A DNA stretch of 55,934 nt from Collinsella aerofaciens. GTDB lineage: Bacteria > Actinomycetota > Coriobacteriia > Coriobacteriales > Coriobacteriaceae. Where the stretch lies: the NCBI GenBank assembly GCA_008671135.1, contig RQAP01000009.1:1-55934 (forward strand). Reading direction: 5' to 3'. Below are positions 24,928 to 32,677 of this stretch, piece by piece. Below the pieces are notes generated by a model. The model saw only the letters and a list, made by a program, of their open reading frames with translations, was not told where the DNA came from and made no database searches. Every line of letters begins with the position of its first letter. Positions within the stretch are counted from its first letter, which is position 1. The position numbers were made by a program, and so were the translations under genes.

Positions 24928-25611
24928 ATGGCTGAGAAAACGATTGATATCGCGTCGCCGATTCTGTCGCGCAACGAGCGCCTGGCAGATCAGCTGCGTC
25001 AGCGATTTAATGAGACAAACACCTATGTGATCAACGTCTTGTCGAGCCCCGGTTCGGGCAAGACCACCACGATCCTGGGCACCAACGAGCGCCTGCGCGA
25101 CAAGGCTGGCCTGCGCTGTGCCGTCATCGAGGGCGATATTGCCTCGGATGTCGACGCCATCACCATGAAGGAAGCCGGCATGCCCGCCATCCAGATCAAC
25201 ACGGGTGGCCTGTGCCACCTCGAGGGCAACATGATCATGGAGGCCGTTGACGCGTTCGACCAGGCCGTCGGTCTGGAGAACATCGACGTCATCTTTATCG
25301 AAAACGTGGGCAACTTGGTCTGCCCGGTCGACTTTGACCTGGGTGAGAACCTGTCCATCATGATTCTCTCGGTGCCCGAGGGCGACGACAAGCCCATCAA
25401 GTACCCGGGCATCTTCCAGCACGCCGGCGCGCAGCTGCTCAATAAGGTCGACGTGGCCCCGGCTTTCGATTTTGACATGGATAGGTATACTAAGACACTC
25501 GATGACCTCAATCCGCAGGCGCCGCGGTTTGCCGTGAGCGCGCGCAAGGGCGAGGGCATGGATGCCTGGTGCGATTGGCTCATCGGGCAGATCGAGCAAG
25601 CAAGGGCGTAA
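24928..25611 (+). CDS. hypB: Hydrogenase nickel-incorporation GTPase HypB
   Basis: This SIMIBI-class GTPase powers nickel insertion with HypA. Marks: P-loop SSPGSGKTTTI (about 38-48), IEGDIASDVDA (switch), NTGGLCHLEGNM with the metal-site Cys and His, FIENVGNLVCPVDFDLGE, and NKVDVAP as the G4 motif. It lacks the His-rich or CxxCGC N terminus that stores nickel in some species, so storage must be elsewhere. AAAGTAAGGAGCGCTAAGT precedes the ATG. At 227 residues it is the short form. Confidence 0.96.
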   Translation: MAEKTIDIASPILSRNERLADQLRQRFNETNTYVINVLSSPGSGKTTTILGTNERLRDKAGLRCAVIEGDIASDVDAITMKEAGMPAIQINTGGLCHLEGNMIMEAVDAFDQAVGLENIDVIFIENVGNLVCPVDFDLGENLSIMILSVPEGDDKPIKYPGIFQHAGAQLLNKVDVAPAFDFDMDRYTKTLDDLNPQAPRFAVSARKGEGMDAWCDWLIGQIEQARA

Positions 25612-25665
25612 ATCGGCCGCCATACGGGCGGGCGTAGCCGCAGAGACACGAGATAGGAGCCTCTT

Positions 25666-28257
25666 TTGAAGCTCATCATCGCCGAGAAAAACGACGCCGC
25701 GCGTCAGATTGCCGAGCGGCTGTCCACGGGTAAGCCCAAAAAGGACAAGGTGTACAACACCGCAATCTACCGTTTTGAGTGGAAGGGCGAGGAGTGCGTG
25801 ACCATCGGCCTGGCCGGTCACATCCTTGCGCCCGATTTTTGCGACAGTGTACTGTTCGATAAAAAGCTGGGTTGGTATTCGGTCACCGAGGACGGCGAGA
25901 TACTGCCGGCCGACATGCCCGATGGCCTGGCGCGCCCGCCCTATGACACCAAGCGCAAGCCGTTTCTTGCCGACGGTATCTCCATCAAGGGCTGGAAGCT
26001 CGAGAGTCTGCCGTATCTCACCTGGGCACCCGTCATTAAGCTGCCGGCCGAGAAGGAGCTCATCCGCTCGCTCAAGAACCTCGCCAAAAAGTCCGACAGC
26101 GTCATCATCGCCACGGACTTCGATCGCGAGGGCGAGCTGATTGGCTCGGATGCTCTCAACAAGGTGCGCGAGGCTGCGCCGGACTTGCCGGTCGCCCGCG
26201 CCCAGTACTCTTCGTTTACCAAGGCCGAGATCACGCACGCCTTCGATAATCTCGTCACGCTCGACCAGAATCTGGCCGACGCCGGCGAGAGCCGGCAGCA
26301 CATCGACCTCATCTGGGGCGCGGTGCTCACGCGCTATCTGACGCTCGCCAAGTTCGGCGGCTTTGGTAACGTGCGCTCTGCCGGCCGCGTGCAGACGCCG
26401 ACGCTCGCCCTGGTGGTCGAGCGCGAGCGCGAGCGCATGGCGTTTGTGCCCGAGGACTATTGGCAGATTCGCGGCATGGGTGCCGCGCAGGGCGCTGCCG
26501 AGGACGACCGCTTTAAGATCGCGCACAAGACGGCGCGTTTTACCGACAAGGATGCTGCCGAGACGGCGTACGGCCATGTCGACGGCGTTACGACGGCAAC
26601 CGTCGCCGCGGTGACCAAACGCTCGCGCAAGCAGCAGCCGCCCACGCCGTTTGCGACCACCTCGCTGCAGGCTGCCGCCGCGGCCGAGGGCATCTCGCCT
26701 GCGCGTACGATGCGCATCGCCGAGTCCCTCTACATGGCGGGCCTTATCAGCTACCCGCGTGTCGACAACACCGTGTACCCTGCGACGCTCGATCTGGGCG
26801 CCGTGGTAAGCGACCTGGCAAAGATCAACCCGGCGCTGGCGCCCGTTTGCAAAAAGGTGCTCGCCGGTCCCATGAAGCCCACGCGCGGCAAGGTCGAGAC
26901 CACCGACCACCCGCCTATCTATCCCACGGGCGAGGGCGACCCATCCACGCTCGACGGCGGCCAGCGCAAGCTCTACGACCTCATCGCCCGTCGCTTCCTG
27001 GCAACGCTTATGGGTCCCGCGACCATCGAGAACACCAAGCTCGAGCTCGACGTCAACGGCGAGCCGTTCGTGGCCTCGGGCGACGTGCTCGTGACCCCTG
27101 GCTTCCGCGAGGCCTATCCGTACGGCCTTAAGCGCGACGAGCAGATGCCGCCGCTGGAGCAGGGCGATACGGTCGACGTGTTTGACATTAAGCTCGAGGC
27201 CAAGCAGACCGAGCCGCCCGCGCGCTATAGCCAGGGCAAGCTCGTTCAGGAGATGGAAAAGCGCGGCCTGGGTACCAAGTCCACGCGCGCGAGCATCATC
27301 GAGCGTCTGTACGCCGTGCGCTATCTCAAAAATGATCCCGTTGAGCCGAGCCAGCTAGGTATCGCCATTATCGATGCGCTGTCGCAGTTTGCCCCGCGCA
27401 TCACGAGTCCAGATATGACCAGCGAACTCGACGGCGACATGACCCGCGTGGAGCGCGGCGAGGACACCGAAGAGCATGTCGTGACACACTCGCGTGCGCT
27501 GCTGGCCGGTGTGCTCGACGAGCTGCTCAAGCATACGCAGGAGCTGGGCGACGCCATCAGCGACGCCGTCACGGCCGATGCGCGCGTGGGCGCCTGCCCC
27601 AAGTGCGGCAAGGACCTGGTTATGAAGACGAGCGCCAAGACCCGTGGCAGCTTTATCGGCTGCATGGGATGGCCTGACTGCGACGTGACCTATCCGGTGC
27701 CGAGCGGCGTCAAGGTGAGCCCGCTCGAGGGCGAGGCCGCCGTGTGCCCCGAGTGCGGTGCGCCGCGCATTAAGTGTCAGCCGTTCCGCCAGAAGGCCTT
27801 CGAGATTTGCGTGAACCCCACATGCCCCACCAACTACGAGCCCGACCTTAAGGTGGGCGAGTGCAAGGTGTGTGCCGAGGCCGGACGCCATGGCGATCTG
27901 ATCGCGCACAAGAGCGAGAAGAGCGGCAAGCGTTTTATCCGCTGCACCAACTATGACGATTGCGGCGTGAGCTATCCGCTGCCGGCGCGTGGCAAGCTCG
28001 AGGCGACGGGCGAGACCTGTCCCGAGTGCGGCGCCCCCATCGTGGTGGTCAACACGGCGCGCGGTCCGTGGCGTATCTGCGTCAACATGGACTGCCCGAC
28101 CAAGGAGAAGAAGCCCGCCCGCGGCCGCAAGACCACGACCAAGGCGAGTACGGCAAAGAAGACCACGGCGACAAAGAAGACTGCTGCCAAGAAGACGACG
28201 GCCAAAAAGACGACTGCCAAGAAGTCGACTACCAAAAAGACCGCTGCCGACAAGTAA
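25666..28257 (+). CDS. topA: Type IA DNA topoisomerase I, archaeal-like, with zinc ribbons and Lys-rich tail
   Basis: It relaxes negative supercoils. The TOPRIM domain starts KLIIAEKNDAARQIAERLS and has the metal motif TDFDREGELIG. The active-site Tyr363 sits in LISYPRVDNTVYP, closer to archaeal topoisomerases than to the bacterial ITYMRTDS-type sequence. The region 640-825 holds four zinc-ribbon-like modules with C-x2-C ends (CPKCG, CPECG, CKVC, CPECG). A final tail of about 35 residues is Lys/Thr/Ala-rich (KKTTAKKTTAKK), resembling histone H1-like DNA-binding tails. Start is TTG at 25666 with ATAGGAGCCTC upstream. It likely ends with the hairpin at 28279. Confidence 0.94.
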   Translation: MKLIIAEKNDAARQIAERLSTGKPKKDKVYNTAIYRFEWKGEECVTIGLAGHILAPDFCDSVLFDKKLGWYSVTEDGEILPADMPDGLARPPYDTKRKPFLADGISIKGWKLESLPYLTWAPVIKLPAEKELIRSLKNLAKKSDSVIIATDFDREGELIGSDALNKVREAAPDLPVARAQYSSFTKAEITHAFDNLVTLDQNLADAGESRQHIDLIWGAVLTRYLTLAKFGGFGNVRSAGRVQTPTLALVVERERERMAFVPEDYWQIRGMGAAQGAAEDDRFKIAHKTARFTDKDAAETAYGHVDGVTTATVAAVTKRSRKQQPPTPFATTSLQAAAAAEGISPARTMRIAESLYMAGLISYPRVDNTVYPATLDLGAVVSDLAKINPALAPVCKKVLAGPMKPTRGKVETTDHPPIYPTGEGDPSTLDGGQRKLYDLIARRFLATLMGPATIENTKLELDVNGEPFVASGDVLVTPGFREAYPYGLKRDEQMPPLEQGDTVDVFDIKLEAKQTEPPARYSQGKLVQEMEKRGLGTKSTRASIIERLYAVRYLKNDPVEPSQLGIAIIDALSQFAPRITSPDMTSELDGDMTRVERGEDTEEHVVTHSRALLAGVLDELLKHTQELGDAISDAVTADARVGACPKCGKDLVMKTSAKTRGSFIGCMGWPDCDVTYPVPSGVKVSPLEGEAAVCPECGAPRIKCQPFRQKAFEICVNPTCPTNYEPDLKVGECKVCAEAGRHGDLIAHKSEKSGKRFIRCTNYDDCGVSYPLPARGKLEATGETCPECGAPIVVVNTARGPWRICVNMDCPTKEKKPARGRKTTTKASTAKKTTATKKTAAKKTTAKKTTAKKSTTKKTAADK

Positions 28258-28278
28258 CCGAGCACATATAGACACGGC

Positions 28279-28316
28279 GGGGCCGGGCGCGCAAATGCAA
28301 ATGCGTGCCCGGCCCC
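28279..28316 (+). terminator. GC-rich hairpin after topA
   Basis: GGGGCCGGGCGCGC pairs with GCGTGCCCGGCCCC around AAATGCAAAT. The T run is weak, so termination may rely on the repeat hairpin just downstream. Confidence 0.65.
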
Positions 28317-28325
28317 ACTTCTAAG

Positions 28326-28388
28326 TTGCGGTGAAATAGGGACTGTTTTTGCTGGCAAAAGGCCTAATTGATCCCTATTTCACCGCAA
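28326..28388. repeat. TTGCGGTGAAATAGGGA inverted repeat, copy 1
   Basis: Perfect 17-bp arms at 28326-28342 and 28372-28388 enclose a 29-nt loop. A second copy at 30615-30677 has identical arms and a loop of the same length with many matching bases. The two copies flank the zinc-ribbon and lipoprotein genes. Confidence 0.88.
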
Positions 28389-28408
28389 GTTATGATCAGT
28401 TGTTGGGA

Positions 28409-29356
28409 TTACTTCACCTCGACGGGTGCGGCGCCGGGGTAGCGGTCCTCAAAGTCCAGACGGTATTTGTTGTCGTTGGTGCCCACTACGTTGTCGCGCG
28501 CCAGCGGCGCTACGATCTCGTCCTTGTGGTTGGCGGGGCTGGAGTACTCAAGGCTGATCTCCCAGGCATCGCAAATGACGTCAATGCGATTCTCCAGGTC
28601 GTCGTAGAGCGCGATGATGTCTTTCCACGAGCTATAGTTCTGCGAGTCGATGGGAACATCCAGGTCCTCGACCTCGTCCTTAAGGTCGCCGATCTGATCC
28701 TCGAGCGCCTCGGCGGCATCGCTGGCAGATTGGCGCGAGCTGCGGTCATCCTTGAGATAGTACGTGTTAAACGTGGTAGCGCAGTCGCGAACCTGCTGAT
28801 CAAGATCGGAGAGCCTGCTGTAGTAGGAGCTCAGCTGGTCGTAGACGTTCTGCTCGCTGATGGTGGCGGCATCGTGGGCGTCATCGTCATTATCGTCAAG
28901 CTTGTTGGGGTCGCCCTTGACGGACATATCGTCGTCATCGTGGTCGATCTTGACCTTCTCGATGGTTGTGCCCTTGGAATCGTCGGCGTTCTTGTTGAAC
29001 GGTCCGATCATAAAGAATGCGACCAGCGCGATAATCACGACGACCAGTACGGCGATGATGCCGATAAGCAGAGCGTTGTTGTTTTTGGGCGCAGCGGGAG
29101 CACCGGCCTGCGGAGCGGCGGTCGGTATGGGCTGCTGCGGCGCGGAGCCGGCTGGCGTCGCCCATTGCTGCGTCGTGCCGACTTCGGGCTGGGGAGCGGG
29201 CACGGGCTGATGGGCGGACTGTACGGTCACGTCTGCCTGCGCATCCTCTTGCGACTGAGAGGCCTGGCCATCATCGGTTACCGGCGTTCCGCAGCTGGTG
29301 CAGAAGCGCTCGTCGTCTTTCAGAAGCTTGCCGCAATGGGTACAAAACCGGGGCAT
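28409..29356 (-). CDS. Zinc-ribbon membrane-anchored protein
   Basis: A 315-residue protein with an N-terminal zinc ribbon (FCTHCGKLL...FCTSCGTPV, Cys pairs at about 5/8 and 22/25). A Gln/Pro/Ala-rich linker follows, then one membrane helix (LLIGIIAVLVVVIIALVAFFM, cited in part, about 125-146), then an acidic outer region predicted helical (about 160-315). This layout is common in Gram-positive proteins whose ribbon faces the cytosol and whose outer domain may sense the envelope. No enzyme motif is seen. The ATG at 29356 follows GGAAGGAACCATC. A TATAAT box lies at 29393-29388 on the minus strand. Confidence 0.8.
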   Translation of the reverse strand: MPRFCTHCGKLLKDDERFCTSCGTPVTDDGQASQSQEDAQADVTVQSAHQPVPAPQPEVGTTQQWATPAGSAPQQPIPTAAPQAGAPAAPKNNNALLIGIIAVLVVVIIALVAFFMIGPFNKNADDSKGTTIEKVKIDHDDDDMSVKGDPNKLDDNDDDAHDAATISEQNVYDQLSSYYSRLSDLDQQVRDCATTFNTYYLKDDRSSRQSASDAAEALEDQIGDLKDEVEDLDVPIDSQNYSSWKDIIALYDDLENRIDVICDAWEISLEYSSPANHKDEIVAPLARDNVVGTNDNKYRLDFEDRYPGAAPVEVK

Positions 29357-29539
29357 GATGGTTCCTTCCACTCGATGTGTTGGCTAGATTATAAGGTGGT
29401 TCAGGTGCGGTTGGGCCGCGCCGACCCAACTGGTTGTGTGAGGATGATCATGTCGCGCAAGCCCTGTCGCATGCGTCACAATGAGTGCGGCGTGCTGGGT
29501 GTCCGGCGCGGCCGTTTATCGACGGCTCGGTAGAATGCG

Positions 29540-30613
29540 ATGGTGGGGAGTGAGTCTGTGTACTGCGGCGAGCAAGGTCGGGGTGGCGGCGAAAACGTGG
29601 AGGCGTTCCGGTTCCCACCGGGGGATGCACCCCTCACTGCGCGCGATTGCTCGCGTCGAGTGTTTTGTGCCGGAATGTTGACCGGAGCGCTTGCCTCGGT
29701 GATGAGTCTCGGCGGTTGTGCCGCGCGCCGCAACGAGGCTGAGGGCTCCGCTGTCCCTGTCAAACAAAAAGCGAATCATCCGTCCGCTCAAAAGGCGGAA
29801 GCTGTCTCCCGGGCTTCTTGGATTGCCGGCCTTCAGCAAGATATCGAAGCCCTTGTCGAGCCGTATGGTGGGTCTATCTCGGTCTATGCTGTGGCGCTTG
29901 ATCCTCAAACGTTCGCGCCGCTCGATGGTGAAGTCGCTGTGGCGCCGGACGCGCGACGTGTGGCGGCAAGCATCATCAAACTTCCCATTCTCGCTTGTGC
30001 GCTCGAGACCGTGACGGCGGGCGAGCTGTCCCTCGACGAGCAGATAACGGTAACGCAACAGGATATCGTGGGTGGCAGCGGCAACATTCAGTCGCGCGGC
30101 GTGGGTGTGTCGTACAGTATTGACGAGCTGCTGCACGCTATGATCGCCCAGAGCGATAACGTGGCAGCGAACCTTGTTATCGGCAGACTTGGCATGGATA
30201 CGGTCAACGAAACGTGTGCCGCATTGGGGCTGACCCAGACCGTGCTCGCTCGTTTGATGATGGATGCCGAGGCCCAGGCACAAGGTCGCGAGAACTATAC
30301 GAGCGCCCGTGATGCTGCGGCCGTGCTGCAGCACCTGGCGGCGGGGGCAATCGCGACGCCCGAGCTGTGCGAGCGAGCGCGCGGATATCTGCTGGCGCAG
30401 GAGGACACGCGCGGTATTGTCGAGGGCGTTCCCGGCGGCGTTTTGGTCGCGCACAAAACGGGCAGCCTGACGAATGCTCAGCACGATGCCGCAATCGTCT
30501 ACGCCGAGCGCCCTTACGTGCTGGCAATCCTCACCCAAGACCTCGAACGCGAACAGGCTCTAACCCTCGAGCGCGACATTTCCTTCGCCATCAACGCCCG
30601 CGCCCACTCCTAA
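29540..30613 (+). CDS. Class A beta-lactamase-like serine hydrolase, Tat-type lipoprotein
   Basis: A 357-residue secreted serine hydrolase. The signal region SRRVFCAGMLTGALASV followed by LGGC combines a twin-arginine motif and a lipobox, with Cys at about residue 60. Catalytic motifs of the class A fold are present: SIIK (Ser-x-x-Lys), SDN in IAQSDNVAANL, and KTG in VAHKTGSL. The usual omega-loop Glu166 region is replaced by MMDAEAQAQGRENYTSA, so strong penicillinase activity is uncertain; a cell-wall peptidase or weak beta-lactamase is possible. The true start is unclear: ATG at 29540 lacks a good ribosome-binding site and a GTG at 29597 is an alternative. Confidence 0.8.
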   Translation: MVGSESVYCGEQGRGGGENVEAFRFPPGDAPLTARDCSRRVFCAGMLTGALASVMSLGGCAARRNEAEGSAVPVKQKANHPSAQKAEAVSRASWIAGLQQDIEALVEPYGGSISVYAVALDPQTFAPLDGEVAVAPDARRVAASIIKLPILACALETVTAGELSLDEQITVTQQDIVGGSGNIQSRGVGVSYSIDELLHAMIAQSDNVAANLVIGRLGMDTVNETCAALGLTQTVLARLMMDAEAQAQGRENYTSARDAAAVLQHLAAGAIATPELCERARGYLLAQEDTRGIVEGVPGGVLVAHKTGSLTNAQHDAAIVYAERPYVLAILTQDLEREQALTLERDISFAINARAHS

Positions 30614-30614
30614 C

Positions 30615-30677
30615 TTGCGGTGAAATAGGGATTGTATTTGCTGTTAGAAGGCGTATTCAGTCCCTATTTCACCGCAA
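30615..30677. repeat. TTGCGGTGAAATAGGGA inverted repeat, copy 2
   Basis: Arms at 30615-30631 and 30661-30677 are the same 17-bp sequence as in the copy at 28326-28388, again with a 29-nt loop. It begins 2 bp after the lipoprotein gene stop. Confidence 0.88.
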
Positions 30678-30688
30678 CTTAGAGGGTC

Positions 30689-30779
30689 GGCAGTTGGGGA
30701 CGTTCCTTTTCTGCCGGCACTTTGGGAACGTTCCTAACTGCCACCTAGTCATTTAAGAACGTCCCCAATGACTAGGTGG
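30689..30779. repeat. Double palindrome of the GGGGACGTTCC / CCTAGTCATT family
   Basis: The first palindrome pairs GGCAGTTGGGGACGTTCC (30689-30706) with 30724-30742 with two mismatches. The second pairs CCACCTAGTCATT (30741-30753) with AATGACTAGGTGG (30767-30779) and has GAACGTCCCC in the loop. Related fragments are at 127-146 and 20899-20912. It lies in the tmk leader region. Confidence 0.78.
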
Positions 30780-30864
30780 GATTCGGGGTGCGCCGGACGC
30801 TGGGGTATCATGGCTTGGTTGCTATAACTTGCATTTTCGCGCCTTGTAGGAAGGGGCTGCGCCC

Positions 30865-31548
30865 ATGGCTTTTGAGCCCGCTCAACATAGCTTTATCACG
30901 CTCGAGGGCGTCGACGGCGCCGGCAAGTCCACGCAGGCGCGCCTGCTGGCCCGCGCGCTCGACCTCGCTGGCTATCAGGTCGTAACTCTGCGCGAGCCGG
31001 GCGGCGCCGCCATCAGCGAAAAGATCCGCGCCCTGCTGCTCGACCCCGCCAATACGGCGATGGGCGACACCTGCGAGCTGCTGCTCTACGAGGCCGCGCG
31101 TGCCCAGCTGGTGCACGAAGTCATCGCGCCTGCCCTCGCTGCCGGCAAGGTGGTCCTGTGCGACCGTTTCTACGATTCCACGACCTGCTATCAGGCGTTT
31201 GCCGATGGCCTCGACCGTCAGATGGTGCGCGATGCCAACAACCTGGCTGTCGCCGGTACGCATCCGGCGCTCACGCTCGTCTATCACATCACGCCCGAGC
31301 AGGCGGCGCTGCGCATGGCCGCCCGTGGTGCGGCAGACCGCATGGAGGCCAAGGGCATGGCCTTCCAGGAGCGTGTCTACCAGGGATTTTGCGCAATTGC
31401 TGCCGAGGAGCCAGACCGCGTAAAGCTCATCGACGCCACTGCGTCGATCGCAGACGTCTTCACGCAAACGGTCGAGCTGGTTCGCGCGTACGGTCTCGAC
31501 ATTCCCCAAGATGCCGTCGCCGCCGCGCTTGCCCAGGAGGCTGAGTAA
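30865..31548 (+). CDS. tmk: Thymidylate kinase
   Basis: Tmk phosphorylates dTMP to dTDP for DNA synthesis. The P-loop GVDGAGKSTQARLLARAL (about 13-30), the DR(F/Y) motif in LCDRFYDSTTCYQAFADG (about 99-116) and the LID-like Arg-rich stretch (RMAARGAADRMEAKG) are all clear. The 227-residue size is usual. TAGGAAGGGGCTGCGCCC precedes the ATG. It overlaps closely with holB (1 bp between stop and start), and ricT overlaps holB, giving the common tmk-holB-ricT operon. Confidence 0.96.
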   Translation: MAFEPAQHSFITLEGVDGAGKSTQARLLARALDLAGYQVVTLREPGGAAISEKIRALLLDPANTAMGDTCELLLYEAARAQLVHEVIAPALAAGKVVLCDRFYDSTTCYQAFADGLDRQMVRDANNLAVAGTHPALTLVYHITPEQAALRMAARGAADRMEAKGMAFQERVYQGFCAIAAEEPDRVKLIDATASIADVFTQTVELVRAYGLDIPQDAVAAALAQEAE

Positions 31549-31549
31549 C

Positions 31550-32677
31550 ATGGCCCCCGCGCAGACAAGCCTGCTGGCCAAGCTCGACACCCAACAGCGC
31601 GTGCGCGACTTTTTGACCAACGCCATCGCAAGCGGCCGCGCATCGCACGCCTACCTGTTCTTGGGCGCGCCCGGCGCCGGTAAGCTTGACGCCGCATGGG
31701 CGCTTGCCCAGGCATTCCTGTGCGAGCGGGACGGCTGTGGCTCGTGCGACAGCTGCGTGCGCGTCACCCGCCATACGCATCCCGACGTGCACTATTACAC
31801 GCCCGAAAGCGCTACGGGCTACCTCATCGCGCAGACCCGCGAGTTGCTCGACGACGTGCCCTTGGCGCCCATCCGCGCCAAGGCAAAGGTCTACATCATC
31901 GACCGTGCCGAGCAGCTGCGCGCCAACACCGCCAACGCGCTGCTCAAAACGCTCGAGGAACCGCCCGAGGGCGTCATGTTCATCCTGTTGGGCACCTCGG
32001 CCGACGTGATGCTGCCCACCATCGTGAGCCGCTGCCAGTGCGTACCGTTTCGGCTGGTGTCGCCCACTGTGGCCGCGCAGGCCGTGAGCCGCGCCACCGG
32101 CCAGGATCCCGCGCGCTGCCGTATGGCCGTCGCTGTGGCGGGAAGCCCCACGCGTGGTATCGAGTTCCTCAAGAGCGCCGAGCGCCAGGACGCCCGTCGC
32201 CAGATGGTCCGTGCCATCGACTCGCTCATTGCCGCCGACGAGGCCGATGTGCTCAGTCGCGCCAAGTCGCTCATCGTCGCCGTCAAGGCGCCGCTCGCCG
32301 AGGTCAAGTCCACGCAGGAAAAGGTGCTCGAGCAAAATGCCGACTACCTGTCGCGTGGAGCATTGAAGCAGCTTGAGGACCGCAACAAGCGCGAACTCAA
32401 CGCGCGCGAGCGTTCGGGTATCATGGAAGCGCTGGCGAGCGCGCGGACGCTCATGCGCGACGTGCTGCTGACGCTTCAGGATGAGGCGACAGACGTTGTG
32501 AACGAGGACGTGCGCGACACGATCGGGCGGCTTGCCGCCGCGACCAATGTTGCGGGTGCCACCCGGGCGCTCGAGGCGGTCGCAACTGCCGAGCGCAACA
32601 TCGCCAGAAACGTTACTCCCCAGCTGGCCATCGAGGTCATGCTGTTCGATATCAGGAAGGCACTGAAATGCCGTTAG
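31550..32677 (+). CDS. holB: DNA polymerase III delta' subunit
   Basis: HolB is a stator subunit of the clamp loader. It has the AAA+ start SHAYLFLGAPGAGKLDAAWALA with a Walker A-like GAPGAGK (about 43-49), a zinc site CERDGCGSCDSC, and the region LRANTANALLKTLEEPPEG typical of HolB/DnaX. Its 375 residues include a longer than usual C-terminal domain. The ATG at 31550 directly follows the tmk stop; an upstream in-frame start at 31511 lies within tmk and is not needed. Its stop overlaps the ricT start. Confidence 0.93.
   Translation: MAPAQTSLLAKLDTQQRVRDFLTNAIASGRASHAYLFLGAPGAGKLDAAWALAQAFLCERDGCGSCDSCVRVTRHTHPDVHYYTPESATGYLIAQTRELLDDVPLAPIRAKAKVYIIDRAEQLRANTANALLKTLEEPPEGVMFILLGTSADVMLPTIVSRCQCVPFRLVSPTVAAQAVSRATGQDPARCRMAVAVAGSPTRGIEFLKSAERQDARRQMVRAIDSLIAADEADVLSRAKSLIVAVKAPLAEVKSTQEKVLEQNADYLSRGALKQLEDRNKRELNARERSGIMEALASARTLMRDVLLTLQDEATDVVNEDVRDTIGRLAAATNVAGATRALEAVATAERNIARNVTPQLAIEVMLFDIRKALKCR

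Noticed and set aside
24922..28275. Long open frames on the minus strand opposite hypB and topA
   Set aside because: They are low-complexity mirror translations of strong plus-strand genes, without ribosome-binding sites or recognisable motifs. Such frames are expected in GC-rich DNA.
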